Part shown: positions 36,177-47,747 of the stretch, piece by piece
Position numbering within the stretch: position 1 is the first letter of the stretch
Layout of the letters: each line of letters opens with the position of its first letter
Origin: Hymenobacter taeanensis
GTDB taxonomy: Bacteria > Bacteroidota > Bacteroidia > Cytophagales > Hymenobacteraceae
Length of the DNA: 64,000 nt
Assembly: GCF_013137895.1 (NCBI RefSeq)
Contig: NZ_CP053538.1
Coordinates: forward strand, 3,999,001-4,063,000
Direction of reading: 5' to 3'
The notes under the pieces: model-generated
Database searches by the model: none
What the model was told of the DNA's origin: nothing
What the model saw: the letters and a program-made list of their open reading frames with translations, nothing else
Translations under genes and position numbers: made by a program

Positions 36177-36368
36177 ATGAAAATTCGCAACGACTCTTAC
36201 GACTTGAGAGGTGGTTTTCCCAACGAGGCAATGTGCCTGAATAGGAACGGTCAGGCCTGGGAGGTGTATTACAGCGAGCGAGGTAAAAAAACGAACTTGC
36301 TGAGCTTTAACTCAGAGGATATCGCTTGCAAATACTTGCTTGGAACGCTGGTAGGAATGTTTTATTGA
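36177..36368 (+). CDS. small conserved-looking protein of unknown function
   Basis: 63 residues from ATG 36177. It carries MCLNRNGQAWEVYYSERGKK and then FNSEDIACKYLLGTLVG, a beta-hairpin plus helix pattern that I associate with small immunity-like or regulatory proteins in Bacteroidota, but I cannot name a family. It uses more AT-rich codons than its neighbours. It lies between the HMG-CoA lyase and the LutA-like gene on the same strand. Confidence 0.5.
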   Translation: MKIRNDSYDLRGGFPNEAMCLNRNGQAWEVYYSERGKKTNLLSFNSEDIACKYLLGTLVGMFY

Positions 36369-36439
36369 TATTACCCTAGTTCGACCTGCCTCATTCGTGC
36401 CATCAATCTCTTTATCAAGCATCACCAGTACCCTTCAGT

Positions 36440-37177
36440 ATGTCTGCCCCTCAAGTCGACCTGTTTATTCCCTGCTTCGTAGATCAGCTCTTTCCTGAAA
36501 CCGCCATGAACATGGTGAAGGTTCTGGAAGCAGTGGGCTGCGAGGTACACTATAATGCCGCCCAAACCTGTTGCGGGCAGCCCGCTTACAACGCCGGCTA
36601 CAAAGAGCAGAGCCGGGAAGTAGCCTGCAAGTTTCTCGACGATTTCCCTACCCAACACGAACGGTACATCGTGAGTCCCTCGGCTTCCTGCATCGGGATG
36701 GTGCGCAACACCTACGCTGAGTTGTTTGAGGGCACCCCTGATGCTGGCCGTTACCACGGCGTAGAGCGGCGGGCGTTTGAAATGACCGAGTTTCTGGTGG
36801 ATGTAATGGGCGTGAAGTCCATTCCGCAGGCGCGCCTGCAAGGCAAGTACACCTACCACGACTCCTGCTCCGCCCTGCGCGAGTGCGGTATCCGGGAAGC
36901 GCCGCGGCTGCTCCTAGATGCCATACCTGGCCTAGAGCGCCTTGAGATGGCCGAAACTGAAACCTGTTGCGGCTTTGGGGGCACCTTCGCCGTGAAGTTC
37001 GAAGCCATATCCGTGGCCATGGCCGAACAGAAAGTAGAACATGCCCTGGCCACGGGCGCCGACTACCTCATCAGCACCGACACCAGCTGCCTCATGCACC
37101 TCGATGCCTACATTCGCCGCGAAAAAAAGCCCATCAAGACGCTACACGTAGCCGATGTGCTGGCCAGCGGCTGGTAG
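36440..37177 (+). CDS. lutA: (Fe-S)-binding protein, LutA/LldE-like
   Basis: 245 residues with two CCG domains: CFVDQLF with QTCCGQPAYN near residue 51, and SCSALRECGI with ETCCGFGGTFAVK near 178. In LutABC this subunit, with LutB and LutC, oxidises L-lactate to pyruvate; related Cys-rich proteins serve in glycolate oxidase and heterodisulfide reductase. No lutB or lutC is next to it here, so the partner is unclear and the symbol is by similarity. It is monocistronic with a downstream terminator. Confidence 0.85.
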   Translation: MSAPQVDLFIPCFVDQLFPETAMNMVKVLEAVGCEVHYNAAQTCCGQPAYNAGYKEQSREVACKFLDDFPTQHERYIVSPSASCIGMVRNTYAELFEGTPDAGRYHGVERRAFEMTEFLVDVMGVKSIPQARLQGKYTYHDSCSALRECGIREAPRLLLDAIPGLERLEMAETETCCGFGGTFAVKFEAISVAMAEQKVEHALATGADYLISTDTSCLMHLDAYIRREKKPIKTLHVADVLASGW

Positions 37178-37258
37178 GCTACTCAGGCCCGGGCAAGGAC
37201 ACAGCAATTGTCGGTTGGTGTAGGCTCCCTTCTGTAGCGGTAAAAGCAGTAAGTAACA

Positions 37259-37295
37259 AAAAGCCCTTACTTCCGTGGTGGAGGTAAGGGCTTTT
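37259..37295. terminator. terminator, AAAAGCCCTTAC family (third copy)
   Basis: AAAAGCCCTTAC (37259-37270) pairs with GTAAGGGCTTTT (37284-37295). Nearly identical to the hairpins at 11451 and 14213. Lies between convergent lutA and dapA. Confidence 0.8.
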
Positions 37296-37370
37296 AGATT
37301 GACAAGTGTGAGTGCTCACATAAGAACAGCCTCTTTACAAGCGCTACGTCCTTGCCCGAACCTGAGTGGC

Positions 37371-38240
37371 CTAGATTAGTTTTTGAATCCGAGTTCTGAG
37401 GCCTTCCGAGGCATCCACGAGGGGGAGGCGCACGGAGCCGGAGCATACGCCAAGGCTTTCTAAAGCGGCCTTTACGCCCACCGGGTTGCTCTCCTCATAC
37501 ATCAGCGGGTTGAGCTCTACAAAGCCGAACAGCAACTGGCTGGCTGCTTTATAGTCGCCGGTCAGGGCGTGACGGGTCATGTCGGAGAAGCGGCGCGGAA
37601 AGGCGTTGGCCAGTACCGAGATGATGCCTACGGCGCCGAAGCTGATGAGGGAAGTGGTCATCATATCATCACCCGAAATCAAGAGGAAGTCCTCTGGCTT
37701 AGCGGCGGCAATGGCAATACACTGCTCTAAGTTGCCGCTGGCCTCCTTGATGCCAATGATGTTGGCGTGCTGGGCAAGTAGCAGGGTAGTAGCGGCGGTA
37801 AGGTTAGAACTGGTGCGACCGGGCACGTTATAAAGCAACACTGGCACCGGCGAAGCGTCGGCAATGCGCTCATAGTGGGCAATGATGCCGCGCTGGCTGG
37901 GCTTGTTGTAGTGGGGGCTGGCTGAGAGCAGCGCCGTGATACCCGATAGGTCAGTATTCTGAATGGTGCGAACTACGGCGGCCGTATCATTCCCGCCAAT
38001 GCCATACACCAGTGGTACGCGGCCATTAACTTGCGCACGCACTACGCGCAAAATCTCGGCCTTTTCTTCCGTGGTGAGAGTCGGCGACTCGGCCGTGGTG
38101 CCGTTGATAACGAGGTATTCTACCCCACCTTCGAGGGTAAAATCAACTAGACGGCGCAGAGCGTCGTAGTCGACGGCGCAATCAGGAGTAGGAGTGAAGG
38201 GAGTAACGAGGGCTACGCCAGTGCCACGGAGTTTGTCCAT
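37371..38240 (-). CDS. dapA: 4-hydroxy-tetrahydrodipicolinate synthase
   Basis: 289 residues. It condenses pyruvate with aspartate semialdehyde, the first committed step of lysine and diaminopimelate synthesis. The TIM barrel has the GTTAESPTL loop, Tyr137 in VLLYNVPGRT, and the Schiff-base Lys165 in IGIKEASGN. Length matches the family. No lysine riboswitch is visible in the 120 bases upstream; TACCTTCG (plus-strand coordinates 38282-38289) is the probable -7 box. It is divergent from the polysaccharide deacetylase gene. Confidence 0.96.
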   Translation of the reverse strand: MDKLRGTGVALVTPFTPTPDCAVDYDALRRLVDFTLEGGVEYLVINGTTAESPTLTTEEKAEILRVVRAQVNGRVPLVYGIGGNDTAAVVRTIQNTDLSGITALLSASPHYNKPSQRGIIAHYERIADASPVPVLLYNVPGRTSSNLTAATTLLLAQHANIIGIKEASGNLEQCIAIAAAKPEDFLLISGDDMMTTSLISFGAVGIISVLANAFPRRFSDMTRHALTGDYKAASQLLFGFVELNPLMYEESNPVGVKAALESLGVCSGSVRLPLVDASEGLRTRIQKLI

Positions 38241-38281
38241 GCGGGAAATTAGCGGTTGATTTGTAATGGGAAGACCCGCAG

Positions 38282-38289
38282 CGAAGGTA
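38282..38289 (-). promoter_or_regulatory. dapA promoter -7 box TACCTTCG
   Basis: Seven of eight match to TAnnTTTG on the minus strand, about 40 bases before the dapA start. Confidence 0.4.
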
Positions 38290-38363
38290 CTATGCCAACG
38301 GCGAAGGTCAGCTCGTTTCCTGTAAAAGTTCGGCTCTCCGGGCCGGTCGCGTTAACCCATTTC

Positions 38364-39290
38364 ATGAAGTTCACTTATTACCCGTTGCTGGCAGCTGCCA
38401 CCATCGCCACGCTCAGCGCTCTAACGGCCTGCAACGACGCCAAAACGGCCACAGCCGCCGAAAATGCAGCATCTGCCACGGCCATTGCCGTTGACTCAGC
38501 CTCTACGGCTACCATTACCACCGCTGGCAACGCTACCGCCGCCGACATCAGCACCGGCAGCCCGGCCACCATCCCGGCCAGCAAGCGTGCCGATGCCGCC
38601 GCCATTCTGGCCCGGCCCCAGGTGCCCATTCTGTGCTACCACCAGATTCGCGACTGGCGCGCCAAAGACTCGAAAGGAGCCAAAGACTACATCGTACCGG
38701 TAGAGCAATTTAAGGCGCAGATCAAAATGCTGGCCGACTCCGGCTACCACAGCATTCTGCCCGATCAGCTATTTGCCTACCTCACCACCGGGGCGCCGCT
38801 GCCAAGCAAGCCCATCATGCTCACCTTCGACGATACCGACCTCGACCAGTTCACCGTTGCCCGGCCCACGCTGGACAAGTACGGCTACAAGGCCGTGTAT
38901 TTTGTGATGACCGTGAGCCTGGGCCGCCCCAACTACATGACTAAGGCACAGGTGAAGCAGCTTTCCGATGAAGGTAACGTAATCGGTTCGCACACCTGGG
39001 ACCACCACAACGTGAAGAAATACCAGGGCCAGGATTGGGTAACCCAGATCGAGAAGCCCACCAAGCAGCTGGAGGAAATTACTGGCAAGAAGATCAACTA
39101 CTTCGCTTATCCCTTCGGCCTCTGGAACCCTGAGGCTTTCCCGGAGCTAAAGAAGCGCGGTATGGATGCCGCTTTCGTGCTGGCCGAGAAGCGCGACCAG
39201 CAAGACCCGTTGTTCACCATCCGCCGGATTATTGCCAGCGGTTACTGGAGTCCTCGCACCCTGCATAACAGCATTGTACAGAGCTTCTAA
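38364..39290 (+). CDS. polysaccharide deacetylase lipoprotein (CE4)
   Basis: 308 residues from ATG 38364, with a lipoprotein signal peptide ending SALTACND; the frame is open to 38256 but that part lies over the dapA promoter. A Thr/Ala-rich linker runs to about residue 85. The CE4 NodB domain has the catalytic base motif LTFDDTD and the metal His pair in GSHTWDHHN, then the pocket segment YFAYPFGLWN. It should remove acetyl groups from peptidoglycan or an exported polysaccharide. Confidence 0.9.
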   Translation: MKFTYYPLLAAATIATLSALTACNDAKTATAAENAASATAIAVDSASTATITTAGNATAADISTGSPATIPASKRADAAAILARPQVPILCYHQIRDWRAKDSKGAKDYIVPVEQFKAQIKMLADSGYHSILPDQLFAYLTTGAPLPSKPIMLTFDDTDLDQFTVARPTLDKYGYKAVYFVMTVSLGRPNYMTKAQVKQLSDEGNVIGSHTWDHHNVKKYQGQDWVTQIEKPTKQLEEITGKKINYFAYPFGLWNPEAFPELKKRGMDAAFVLAEKRDQQDPLFTIRRIIASGYWSPRTLHNSIVQSF

Positions 39291-39304
39291 GCAATAGTAC
39301 AGTG

Positions 39305-39357
39305 CCAAACACAACGGCCCGGCTCACCTATCTGGTGGGCCGGGCCGTTGTGTTTGG
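39305..39357 (+). terminator. deacetylase gene terminator
   Basis: CCAAACACAACGGCCCGGC (39305-39323) pairs perfectly with 39339-39357. Confidence 0.8.
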
Positions 39358-39416
39358 TGAGGCCATGGCTTCTAGGCCACTAGCAGTTTCAGGATAGTAT
39401 GCTCACCCGTAGGTGG

Positions 39417-39845
39417 CTATTTCACGCCGCCTTCCTGCAGCGTTTTAAAGGCCCCGGCATTAATGACATTCTTGAATCCTTTTTCCTGAAAGAGCACCGT
39501 GGCTTTGCCGCTGCGGTTTCCGGAGGCGCAGTACAATACATAGGTTTTCGTGGGGTCAAGCTGACTGACCTGAGTGGTAAAATCTGCAGCCCGAAAATTT
39601 ACGTTCTGCGCATTGCTGAGGTGGCCCGCCGCATACTCCTCAGGGGTACGCACATCCAGCAGAACCACGCCGGGTTTCGCCAGTGCCCGCTGTACTGTTG
39701 CCAAGGAGGCTACGGGCACCGTGGGCGCTACAACTGTGGTTGGGGCGGTGCCAGCAGCAGGAGAACCTGACTGGGGTTGACCCTGCGCGAAGGCACCAGT
39801 GGCGGCCAAGAAGAGAGCTGAGGCTAGAAAAGCAAAACGGATCAT
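39417..39845 (-). CDS. exported rhodanese-like protein
   Basis: 142 residues with a signal peptide (MIRFAFLASALFLAATGAFA) and a Pro/Thr linker. The rhodanese domain has VVLLDVRTPEEYAAGHL and the active-site loop YCASGNRSG with the persulfide Cys. Exported single-domain rhodaneses move sulfane sulfur or serve in redox stress; the target here is unknown. It is a single gene. Confidence 0.88.
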   Translation of the reverse strand: MIRFAFLASALFLAATGAFAQGQPQSGSPAAGTAPTTVVAPTVPVASLATVQRALAKPGVVLLDVRTPEEYAAGHLSNAQNVNFRAADFTTQVSQLDPTKTYVLYCASGNRSGKATVLFQEKGFKNVINAGAFKTLQEGGVK

Positions 39846-40007
39846 ATGGAGTTCTAAGTAAGGAAGTAGCGGAGCACGTTGTAGGGGCGGCTGGCTTTTG
39901 GGTAACTGGCCTGTCCGGGAGAATGTTCCTTAGATAGGCCAGTACCAGCCCTGAGCCAGCCTTTTGGGGCGCACGTTTGGAATGGGTATAGTAACCGTAA
40001 GCCCTTG

Positions 40008-42197
<2,190 letters not shown>

Positions 42198-42370
42198 TTA
42201 CGTTGCTGGCAGCTGAATGGGCAAACCAAACGCCGCCAACAGGTGCGCAAGCTACGCATTGGGCATTTGTCGTGCTCAAAGAAAAGGCGGTAATACGGGT
42301 CTAGCCGGCCCATATTTTCAGAACGAGTGGGCTAGCGGAGTAGAGTAATACTGCTGAACCTATTACGCTA

Positions 42371-42411
42371 AAAAAACAGCAAGCTCCCTCACACGTGCGA
42401 GGGAGCTTGCT
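42371..42411 (-). terminator. terminator of the DUF4920 gene
   Basis: AGCAAGCTCCCTC (42378-42390) pairs with GAGGGAGCTTGCT (42399-42411). Runs of A/T flank both sides, so it can act in both directions. Confidence 0.85.
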
Positions 42412-42439
42412 AAAAAAAAGGGGAGTACTGCTGGCTGGG

Positions 42440-42958
42440 TTAATCGGCTACTAGTACCCCATCAGCTTCAAAGGTATACTGCTGCTCAGGCTCGGTAATG
42501 GCTGCCACCTCTTGCGTTGACTTACCTGCATCCTGGGCGTAATGCTGTAGGTCAGAAACGGGAACGGTTTCGCGGTGAGCCCAGCCATTAATTATCACGG
42601 TCTTACCGGCAATGTCCTTCGGCACAAAGAAAGCGTAGTCCTTAAAGCGGACACGCATGGGCTGGCCGTCCGGGGTTTTCATGGTTAGCCAGCAGCCTTT
42701 GGCTTGGCACACAGCATCGGCGGTGCCAACCAGCTTCACCTGGGCCGAGTCTCTACTGCCGAGGACCTGTTGCAGTGTAGCTATCGGTTGGGCCCCGCTG
42801 GCACTAATGGCCTCCCCGTAGGTTTTACCCGTAAGGGTTGGCGTAGCGGCAGGGGAGCTACCCTGAATAGCGGCCGTTTCCGGCGCCGACTGGCAGGCTC
42901 CCAGGTGCAGCAACACTACGGCAGCGGCCAGCAGATTACGAAAAGCGTTGAAACCCAT
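42440..42958 (-). CDS. DUF4920 lipoprotein
   Basis: 172 residues from ATG 42958. The lipobox is LLHLGACQS. The DUF4920 region includes KTYGEAISAS, VCQAKGCWLTM (conserved Cys pair), MRVRFKDYAFFVPKD and VINGWAHRETV. This domain is common in Bacteroidota envelope proteins and may bind metal or heme through its Cys pair; no reaction is established. It is followed leftward by its terminator and preceded by another exported-protein gene with a 25-base gap, so the two may be co-transcribed. Confidence 0.85.
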   Translation of the reverse strand: MGFNAFRNLLAAAVVLLHLGACQSAPETAAIQGSSPAATPTLTGKTYGEAISASGAQPIATLQQVLGSRDSAQVKLVGTADAVCQAKGCWLTMKTPDGQPMRVRFKDYAFFVPKDIAGKTVIINGWAHRETVPVSDLQHYAQDAGKSTQEVAAITEPEQQYTFEADGVLVAD

Positions 42959-42983
42959 AATCCGCAAAAAGTTAACTGAGGGG

Positions 42984-43787
42984 TTATTTAAGCTTGGTTT
43001 TGACTTTCTGATGCAGTGGCTCTGTTGCTTGCGCGCTTGAGCCGTTGCGCATGGTCAGCAACCGAACCTGCTCAAGATTACCTTTTTTATCATAAAACTC
43101 ACTTTTTACCATGCCTATTTCCGGCGAATAGTAATCAACCACCCGCTGAGAACTACGCATTATTAAGTCGGCGCGGGCGGCAGTGCCATGTTCCCGCTCT
43201 GACTCTACCTTGTAGCACTGAAAAGTACCCGCTGGGGTAGTCACTGGCTCTTGCCCACTAACTACTTTCCGGTTCTTAACCGTGGCATACACCTTGGCAA
43301 TATCCACGGCCGTGCTGCTTACTTGCACCGTAACGCCCCCCGAAGGCAGGGTAGAGCCCACCGTAGGGTGGTTAGGCCAGGCCAGCGGAACCGGATCATA
43401 GGTAAAGAGCCGGTTACGGAACGAGCTAAGGCTTTCTGCATTTAACTCGCTGGTGCCATCGGTAAAGCATGTGTCCTGGCGGCACATATAGCGGAGGTCC
43501 TGCAGGTTCTCAAGCTTGTTTTTAGTATCATACATCCCACTCTTGAGCAGGGCCGTGGTAGTAGTGATGGTTTGTTTCTTGTTTTGCTCAGTAGTGAAGT
43601 TTACCACCCGGTTCCGGATAACGCCCACGGGTTTCCCTTTGCCATCCTGTAGCTGATACACTATTTCCATTCTGTCGGTAAGGCCGAAAGGCCTGGCATC
43701 AGCAGCGGGTTGCTGCTGGGCCAGCGCGGAACCAGCCGTTAGTACCAGCGTGGAAGCAAAAGAAAGGAAACGGGAAAGGGAAGTCAT
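42984..43787 (-). CDS. secreted TapB/DUF3108-like protein
   Basis: 267 residues with a signal peptide (MTSLSRFLSFASTLVLTAG to ALAQ). The rest is beta-rich with repeated strand pairs (GKPVGVIRNRVVNFT, TPAGTFQCYKVESE, VVDYYSPEIGMVKSEFYDKK), matching the pattern 'tpaGtf.cykv ... yy.peiGmVk' of TapB/DUF3108-like periplasmic proteins. Four Cys could form two disulfides. Function unknown. It lies 25 bases upstream of the DUF4920 gene. Confidence 0.75.
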   Translation of the reverse strand: MTSLSRFLSFASTLVLTAGSALAQQQPAADARPFGLTDRMEIVYQLQDGKGKPVGVIRNRVVNFTTEQNKKQTITTTTALLKSGMYDTKNKLENLQDLRYMCRQDTCFTDGTSELNAESLSSFRNRLFTYDPVPLAWPNHPTVGSTLPSGGVTVQVSSTAVDIAKVYATVKNRKVVSGQEPVTTPAGTFQCYKVESEREHGTAARADLIMRSSQRVVDYYSPEIGMVKSEFYDKKGNLEQVRLLTMRNGSSAQATEPLHQKVKTKLK

Positions 43788-44105
43788 AAAGCAAGGGAGG
43801 GTGAAAGGGTAGTTACTGGCTGCATACGCAGTTTAGCTGCTTAGGATTTTGTCTGGTTGGGCTTCGGTCCACCTCAAAAGTCCAAGCACTACAGCAAGCC
43901 AGTGCAAATGGCCTGCCAATACGCCACCACCTCACTGATTACAGAGGCTGATGTAACTTGCGCGCGGCCCTATCGTTGAGAATTATCACTGCTAAGCAGA
44001 AATTTTTCGGCTGGCGGCCATGCATACGCTCCTAAAGCAACTGGCATCTTTCTAAGAACGGCCGGTGGCTTTTATCATCTTTCATTCTCTTACCACGCAT
44101 TCATC
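43788..44105. other. intergenic region without recognised feature
   Basis: About 320 bases between two divergent transcription units. No gene or strong hairpin is visible; it should hold both promoters. Confidence 0.45.
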
Positions 44106-44685
44106 ATGCCTGACCCAAACTCCCAACCCTCTTGGGCCGATACCGCGGCTTCCTTACTTTCAAAGCTTTCTGGCGGCGTAGAGCTGGCTCTGAATTTCGA
44201 TCAGATGGAGCTGCAAATGCCAAATGCGCAAAACCCCAGCTCTCCTACCACGTGGCGCCTCAACGGAGCCTTGCGCATCCGTACCCGCGGCGAGAACCCG
44301 CCGGCCGCCACGTTGCCACCCGCAACTCCTATTTCCCTTGGCTAGCGGCCTCGAGATAGATGCGCAGTTGGTGGTTACCCTGGATGGCGACGACGTTAAA
44401 ATTGTGGCTGTTGGGACCTATCTAATAATTAATTTCCCAAGTCAGCGGGTGTTTGACAAGATTACGAGCGGACCGCCCAAGGACCCCAGCGCGCCTAAAA
44501 AAGCCAAAGACCCAAATGCGCCCGACCCCTTAAAGCAACTCAATGAACTGGCCCTGCGCTTAGGGCTGGTGCTGGATTTGCGCGTGGCCAACAAAACGCA
44601 CGTAACCTTTGGCGCGGGCAACTCCCCTAAAATTACGTTTAATGCCGTCCTCGGAAAGATAGGCTCTTTTTTCAAGGGAAATTAA
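44106..44685 (+). pseudogene. hypothetical protein gene with a one-base frameshift
   Basis: The frame from ATG 44106 encodes MPDPNSQPSWADTAASLLSK and onward to PPATPISLG, then stops at 44343. Removing one G at 44340 joins it to SGLEIDAQLVVTLDGDDVKI and the frame runs to TAA 44683-44685, giving about 192 residues that read as a single protein. The middle has a Lys/Pro/Asp linker (KDPSAPKKAKDPNAPDPLK). No signal peptide and no known family. Either a recent mutation, a programmed or error-derived shift, or an assembly error. Confidence 0.75.
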
Positions 44686-44836
44686 GGTCCAAAAAGCCTG
44701 AAAATTGAAACAGCCAGGGTGGCATTTTTACGTATCTTGCTGGTACGCCCCTATGTGCCCCCGGTGCTTCCCGGCTGGAACTAATGGGCTCCCGATTGGT
44801 TTGCATAACCACGAAGCTGCCCATTTTTTCCGCCCG

Positions 44837-45487
44837 ATGAATTCTGACAGAGAACATAGAGATAAAGTAGGAGCTGGCCGTGCCGCCTCCACTTTCCAGA
44901 AGATGGAGCGGATGCCCGTTTTGCTCGTCATGCTATATCTAGGGCTGGTTGGAATTACGGTGTTGTTTGTGGTGCTGGTGGTGGCCTACGCGCGCCTGCG
45001 CTACTCCACTGATGTCCCTATTGGTAACCATCCATTTCCGCGCTACTTCTCCCTAAGCACCATTGTGTTGCTGGTGAGCAGCTATACCATCAGCCAGGCA
45101 AAACGACTGTACCAGCAAGATGATATGCAGAACCTGGTACGCTGCCTGGGCGCTACGCTGCTGCTGAGCAGTATTTTTGCCGGTCTGCAGTTGCTAGGCT
45201 GGAATGAGCTGCGCACCCAGGGCGTACTACTCAACGACCCCCAATCCGCTACCGGCACGTTTGTGTATCTGATTTCGGGCTTGCACGTGGTGCACCTTTT
45301 TGGGGGTATGTTGTTTCTGCTGGCATTGTTGCTGCGTACCATTCATGCCTCCCGTGATGGGGTGCGTAACCTGGTATTCATCCGCAACCCGTACCGCCGT
45401 TTGCAGCTGCACATGATTACCGTGTACTGGCACTTTATTGATGTGCTCTGGGTAGGGCTGTTTGCTGCCTTTCTGTTTCTGTACTAG
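44837..45487 (+). CDS. cytochrome c oxidase subunit III-like membrane protein
   Basis: 216 residues from ATG 44837; the frame is open to 44705, but TATCTTGC at about 44731 is a likely promoter box. Five membrane helices. COX3-like signatures are ISGLHVVHLFGG (helix with His) and VYWHFIDVLWVGLF at the C terminus. Subunit III helps proton uptake and stability in heme-copper oxidases. No coxA/coxB is adjacent, so it is a stand-alone or orphan paralogue whose oxidase partner is elsewhere. Confidence 0.8.
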   Translation: MNSDREHRDKVGAGRAASTFQKMERMPVLLVMLYLGLVGITVLFVVLVVAYARLRYSTDVPIGNHPFPRYFSLSTIVLLVSSYTISQAKRLYQQDDMQNLVRCLGATLLLSSIFAGLQLLGWNELRTQGVLLNDPQSATGTFVYLISGLHVVHLFGGMLFLLALLLRTIHASRDGVRNLVFIRNPYRRLQLHMITVYWHFIDVLWVGLFAAFLFLY

Positions 45488-45509
45488 TAGCTTAGGCTAT
45501 GAGCTGTTT

Positions 45510-45546
45510 ACGTCCCTGGCTTCTGCAGAGAGCCAGGGACGTTTTG
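45510..45546 (+). terminator. COX3-like gene terminator
   Basis: ACGTCCCTGGCT (45510-45521) pairs with AGCCAGGGACGT (45531-45542), then TTTG. Confidence 0.8.
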
Positions 45547-45697
45547 CGTTAAGCCAGGGCATGGTTTGCCAAGTAAGCCACAGGCCGCGTGGCTTTAAGC
45601 CCAATCCGTTACATGCATATTTCAGCTTCAGGGGCGTATCTTGGCAGGGTATATTGTCGCGCTGGTAATCCCGTTTCCTATTTTACTTACTCTGTAT

Positions 45698-47719
45698 ATG
45701 TCCCGAGTTTTCGCCGCGTTAGCGACAGGGTTATTGCTGTTAGGCCATGCTTCGCTGGCGCAACTGCCCACGTACCAGGCCCGTCCCGCCGATATACTAG
45801 GCGCTGCTGAGGGCTGCGCGCAGGCGCGCATCAGTGATGCCGGGCGGGTGGCCTATGCCAGCCTAAACCATCGGCAGCGTATGGCGCGCTATGATGTGAG
45901 CTTTTATAAGCTGGATATCAGCTTGGAAAACAACTCCCGCAACGTAGCCGGGGCAGTGCGCATCAAAGCCCGCTCCTTGACTTCAGGCTTAGATTCCCTG
46001 GCGTTTGAGCTGTACCCAACCTTAGTTATCGACTCAGTGGTAGTGGATGGCCGCAAGAGCCCGGGTTGGCGCCGGGCGGCCGGCGATGTAACTGCCGCCT
46101 TGCAGCAGCCAGTTGGCAACCAGGTGTTTTTCAATGCGCTCATTTACTACCGTGGCACTGCCCCCAACGGCAACTCGGCGGCAATTGGTAATGCTCTCAA
46201 CTCGGCGGTTGCGCCTACTTACGGCGTGAGCACTACCTGGAGCCTCTCAGAGCCCTACAATGCTTATGAGTGGTTTCCCTGCAAGCAGGTGCTCACTGAT
46301 AAGGCTGATTCTTCGGAAGTGTGGGTAACTACCTCGGCCATTAATAAGGTGGGCTCCAATGGGCTTCTGCAGGCCGTAACTCCCCAGCCCAACGGCAAAG
46401 TACGCTACGAGTGGAAATCAAAGTACCCCATTGACTACTACCTGATTTCAGTGGCCGTAGCGCCGTACGTAGAGTATGTAAACTACGCCAATCCAGTAGG
46501 AGGTCCCCGCATCCCTATTGTTAACTACCTCTATAACCAGGCGGCGCTTACTACTTACCGCACTGAAATAGACCGTACGCCGGGCTTCATTGAGAACTAT
46601 TCGCGCTTGGTAGGCCTGTACCCATTTGCCAAAGAAAAGTACGGCCACAGCATGGCGCCCATTGGTACGGGCAGCGGCATGGAGCACCAGACCATGACCA
46701 CCCAGGGCGGCTTCAACTTCACCCTTACCGCCCACGAGCTATTTCACCAGTGGTTCGGCGACAACGTAACCTGCGGGGCCTGGGAAGATATCTGGCTGAA
46801 TGAAGGCTTTGCTTCGTACGGGGAGTACATCTCGCTAGGCCAGTTCTCCACGGCTCAGGCGGCGCGGCAGTGGATGGACCAGGCCCATGCCTCCGTCATG
46901 ACCATTCCCAGCGGAAGCGTATTTGTGTCGGATACTTCGGATGTGAACCGGATTTTCAGCTCCCGCCTGAGCTATAAGAAGGGAGCGGCCCTTATTCACA
47001 TGCTGCGGTACTTGCTTACTGATGATGAGAAGTTCTTCAGGGCGTTGAAAACCTATCAGACCACTTACGCCGGCCGCACGGCCCGCACCCGCGATCTGCA
47101 GCGCATATTTGAGGCAGAAGCCGGCGTGTCGTTGCAGTATTTCTTTGATCAGTGGTTCAGGGGCCAAGGGTACCCCACTTTCGCTGTGCGCTGGAATCAG
47201 GTGGGGCAAACAGTTTATCTGCAGTCAACGGAATCGGTTTCTATGCCCACTGTCACGCCATTTTTCAATACGGAGGTAGATTTGCGGCTGGAGTTTACGG
47301 ATGGCACCTCCCGCACAGTGCGCTTGCGCCAAGATCAGCCCGTGACTGGCCTAGGCCTCACTGAAAGCCGGATACTCAGTAACATTGTGATTGACCCGGA
47401 CCAGTGGATATTGAACGGGGCCGGCTCGGTAGCCCGAGACAACGGGCTGGTGCTGGCCACCAAGAACGCGGTTACGGTTACTACCTTACACGTGTACCCT
47501 AATCCCTGCCTCCACCAATTACGAATTACCGACCTGAAGCTGAGTCGCGCACAGGCGGAGGTGGTTGATGCTACCGGGCGGGTGGTGTTACGCCAGGTAG
47601 TTACTGCTCCTGCGCCGGTGCTTGATACCCGCACCTTAGCCCCCGGAATATATCACCTGCGCCTCACCTCACCCGATGGAAGTGTGGCCCGCGCACGTTT
47701 TGTCAGAGCTTCTGACTAG
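45698..47719 (+). CDS. exported M1 aminopeptidase with T9SS sorting domain
   Basis: 673 residues from ATG 45698 (MSRVFAALATGLLLLGHASL, signal peptide). TATCTTGG at about 45637 is its likely -7 box. The gluzincin core has HELFHQW (first His at about 346) and the distal Glu in NEGFASYGEY, so the zinc site is complete; the substrate motif is GTGSGMEHQ, a variant of GxMEN. The last 80 residues (VYPNPCLHQLRITD to YHLRLTSPDGS) are a T9SS type A sorting domain, so the enzyme should reach the cell surface or medium and remove N-terminal residues from peptides. Confidence 0.92.
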   Translation: MSRVFAALATGLLLLGHASLAQLPTYQARPADILGAAEGCAQARISDAGRVAYASLNHRQRMARYDVSFYKLDISLENNSRNVAGAVRIKARSLTSGLDSLAFELYPTLVIDSVVVDGRKSPGWRRAAGDVTAALQQPVGNQVFFNALIYYRGTAPNGNSAAIGNALNSAVAPTYGVSTTWSLSEPYNAYEWFPCKQVLTDKADSSEVWVTTSAINKVGSNGLLQAVTPQPNGKVRYEWKSKYPIDYYLISVAVAPYVEYVNYANPVGGPRIPIVNYLYNQAALTTYRTEIDRTPGFIENYSRLVGLYPFAKEKYGHSMAPIGTGSGMEHQTMTTQGGFNFTLTAHELFHQWFGDNVTCGAWEDIWLNEGFASYGEYISLGQFSTAQAARQWMDQAHASVMTIPSGSVFVSDTSDVNRIFSSRLSYKKGAALIHMLRYLLTDDEKFFRALKTYQTTYAGRTARTRDLQRIFEAEAGVSLQYFFDQWFRGQGYPTFAVRWNQVGQTVYLQSTESVSMPTVTPFFNTEVDLRLEFTDGTSRTVRLRQDQPVTGLGLTESRILSNIVIDPDQWILNGAGSVARDNGLVLATKNAVTVTTLHVYPNPCLHQLRITDLKLSRAQAEVVDATGRVVLRQVVTAPAPVLDTRTLAPGIYHLRLTSPDGSVARARFVRASD

Positions 47720-47747
47720 GTGTAGCCCAAGACTGTAGCTTTCACAC

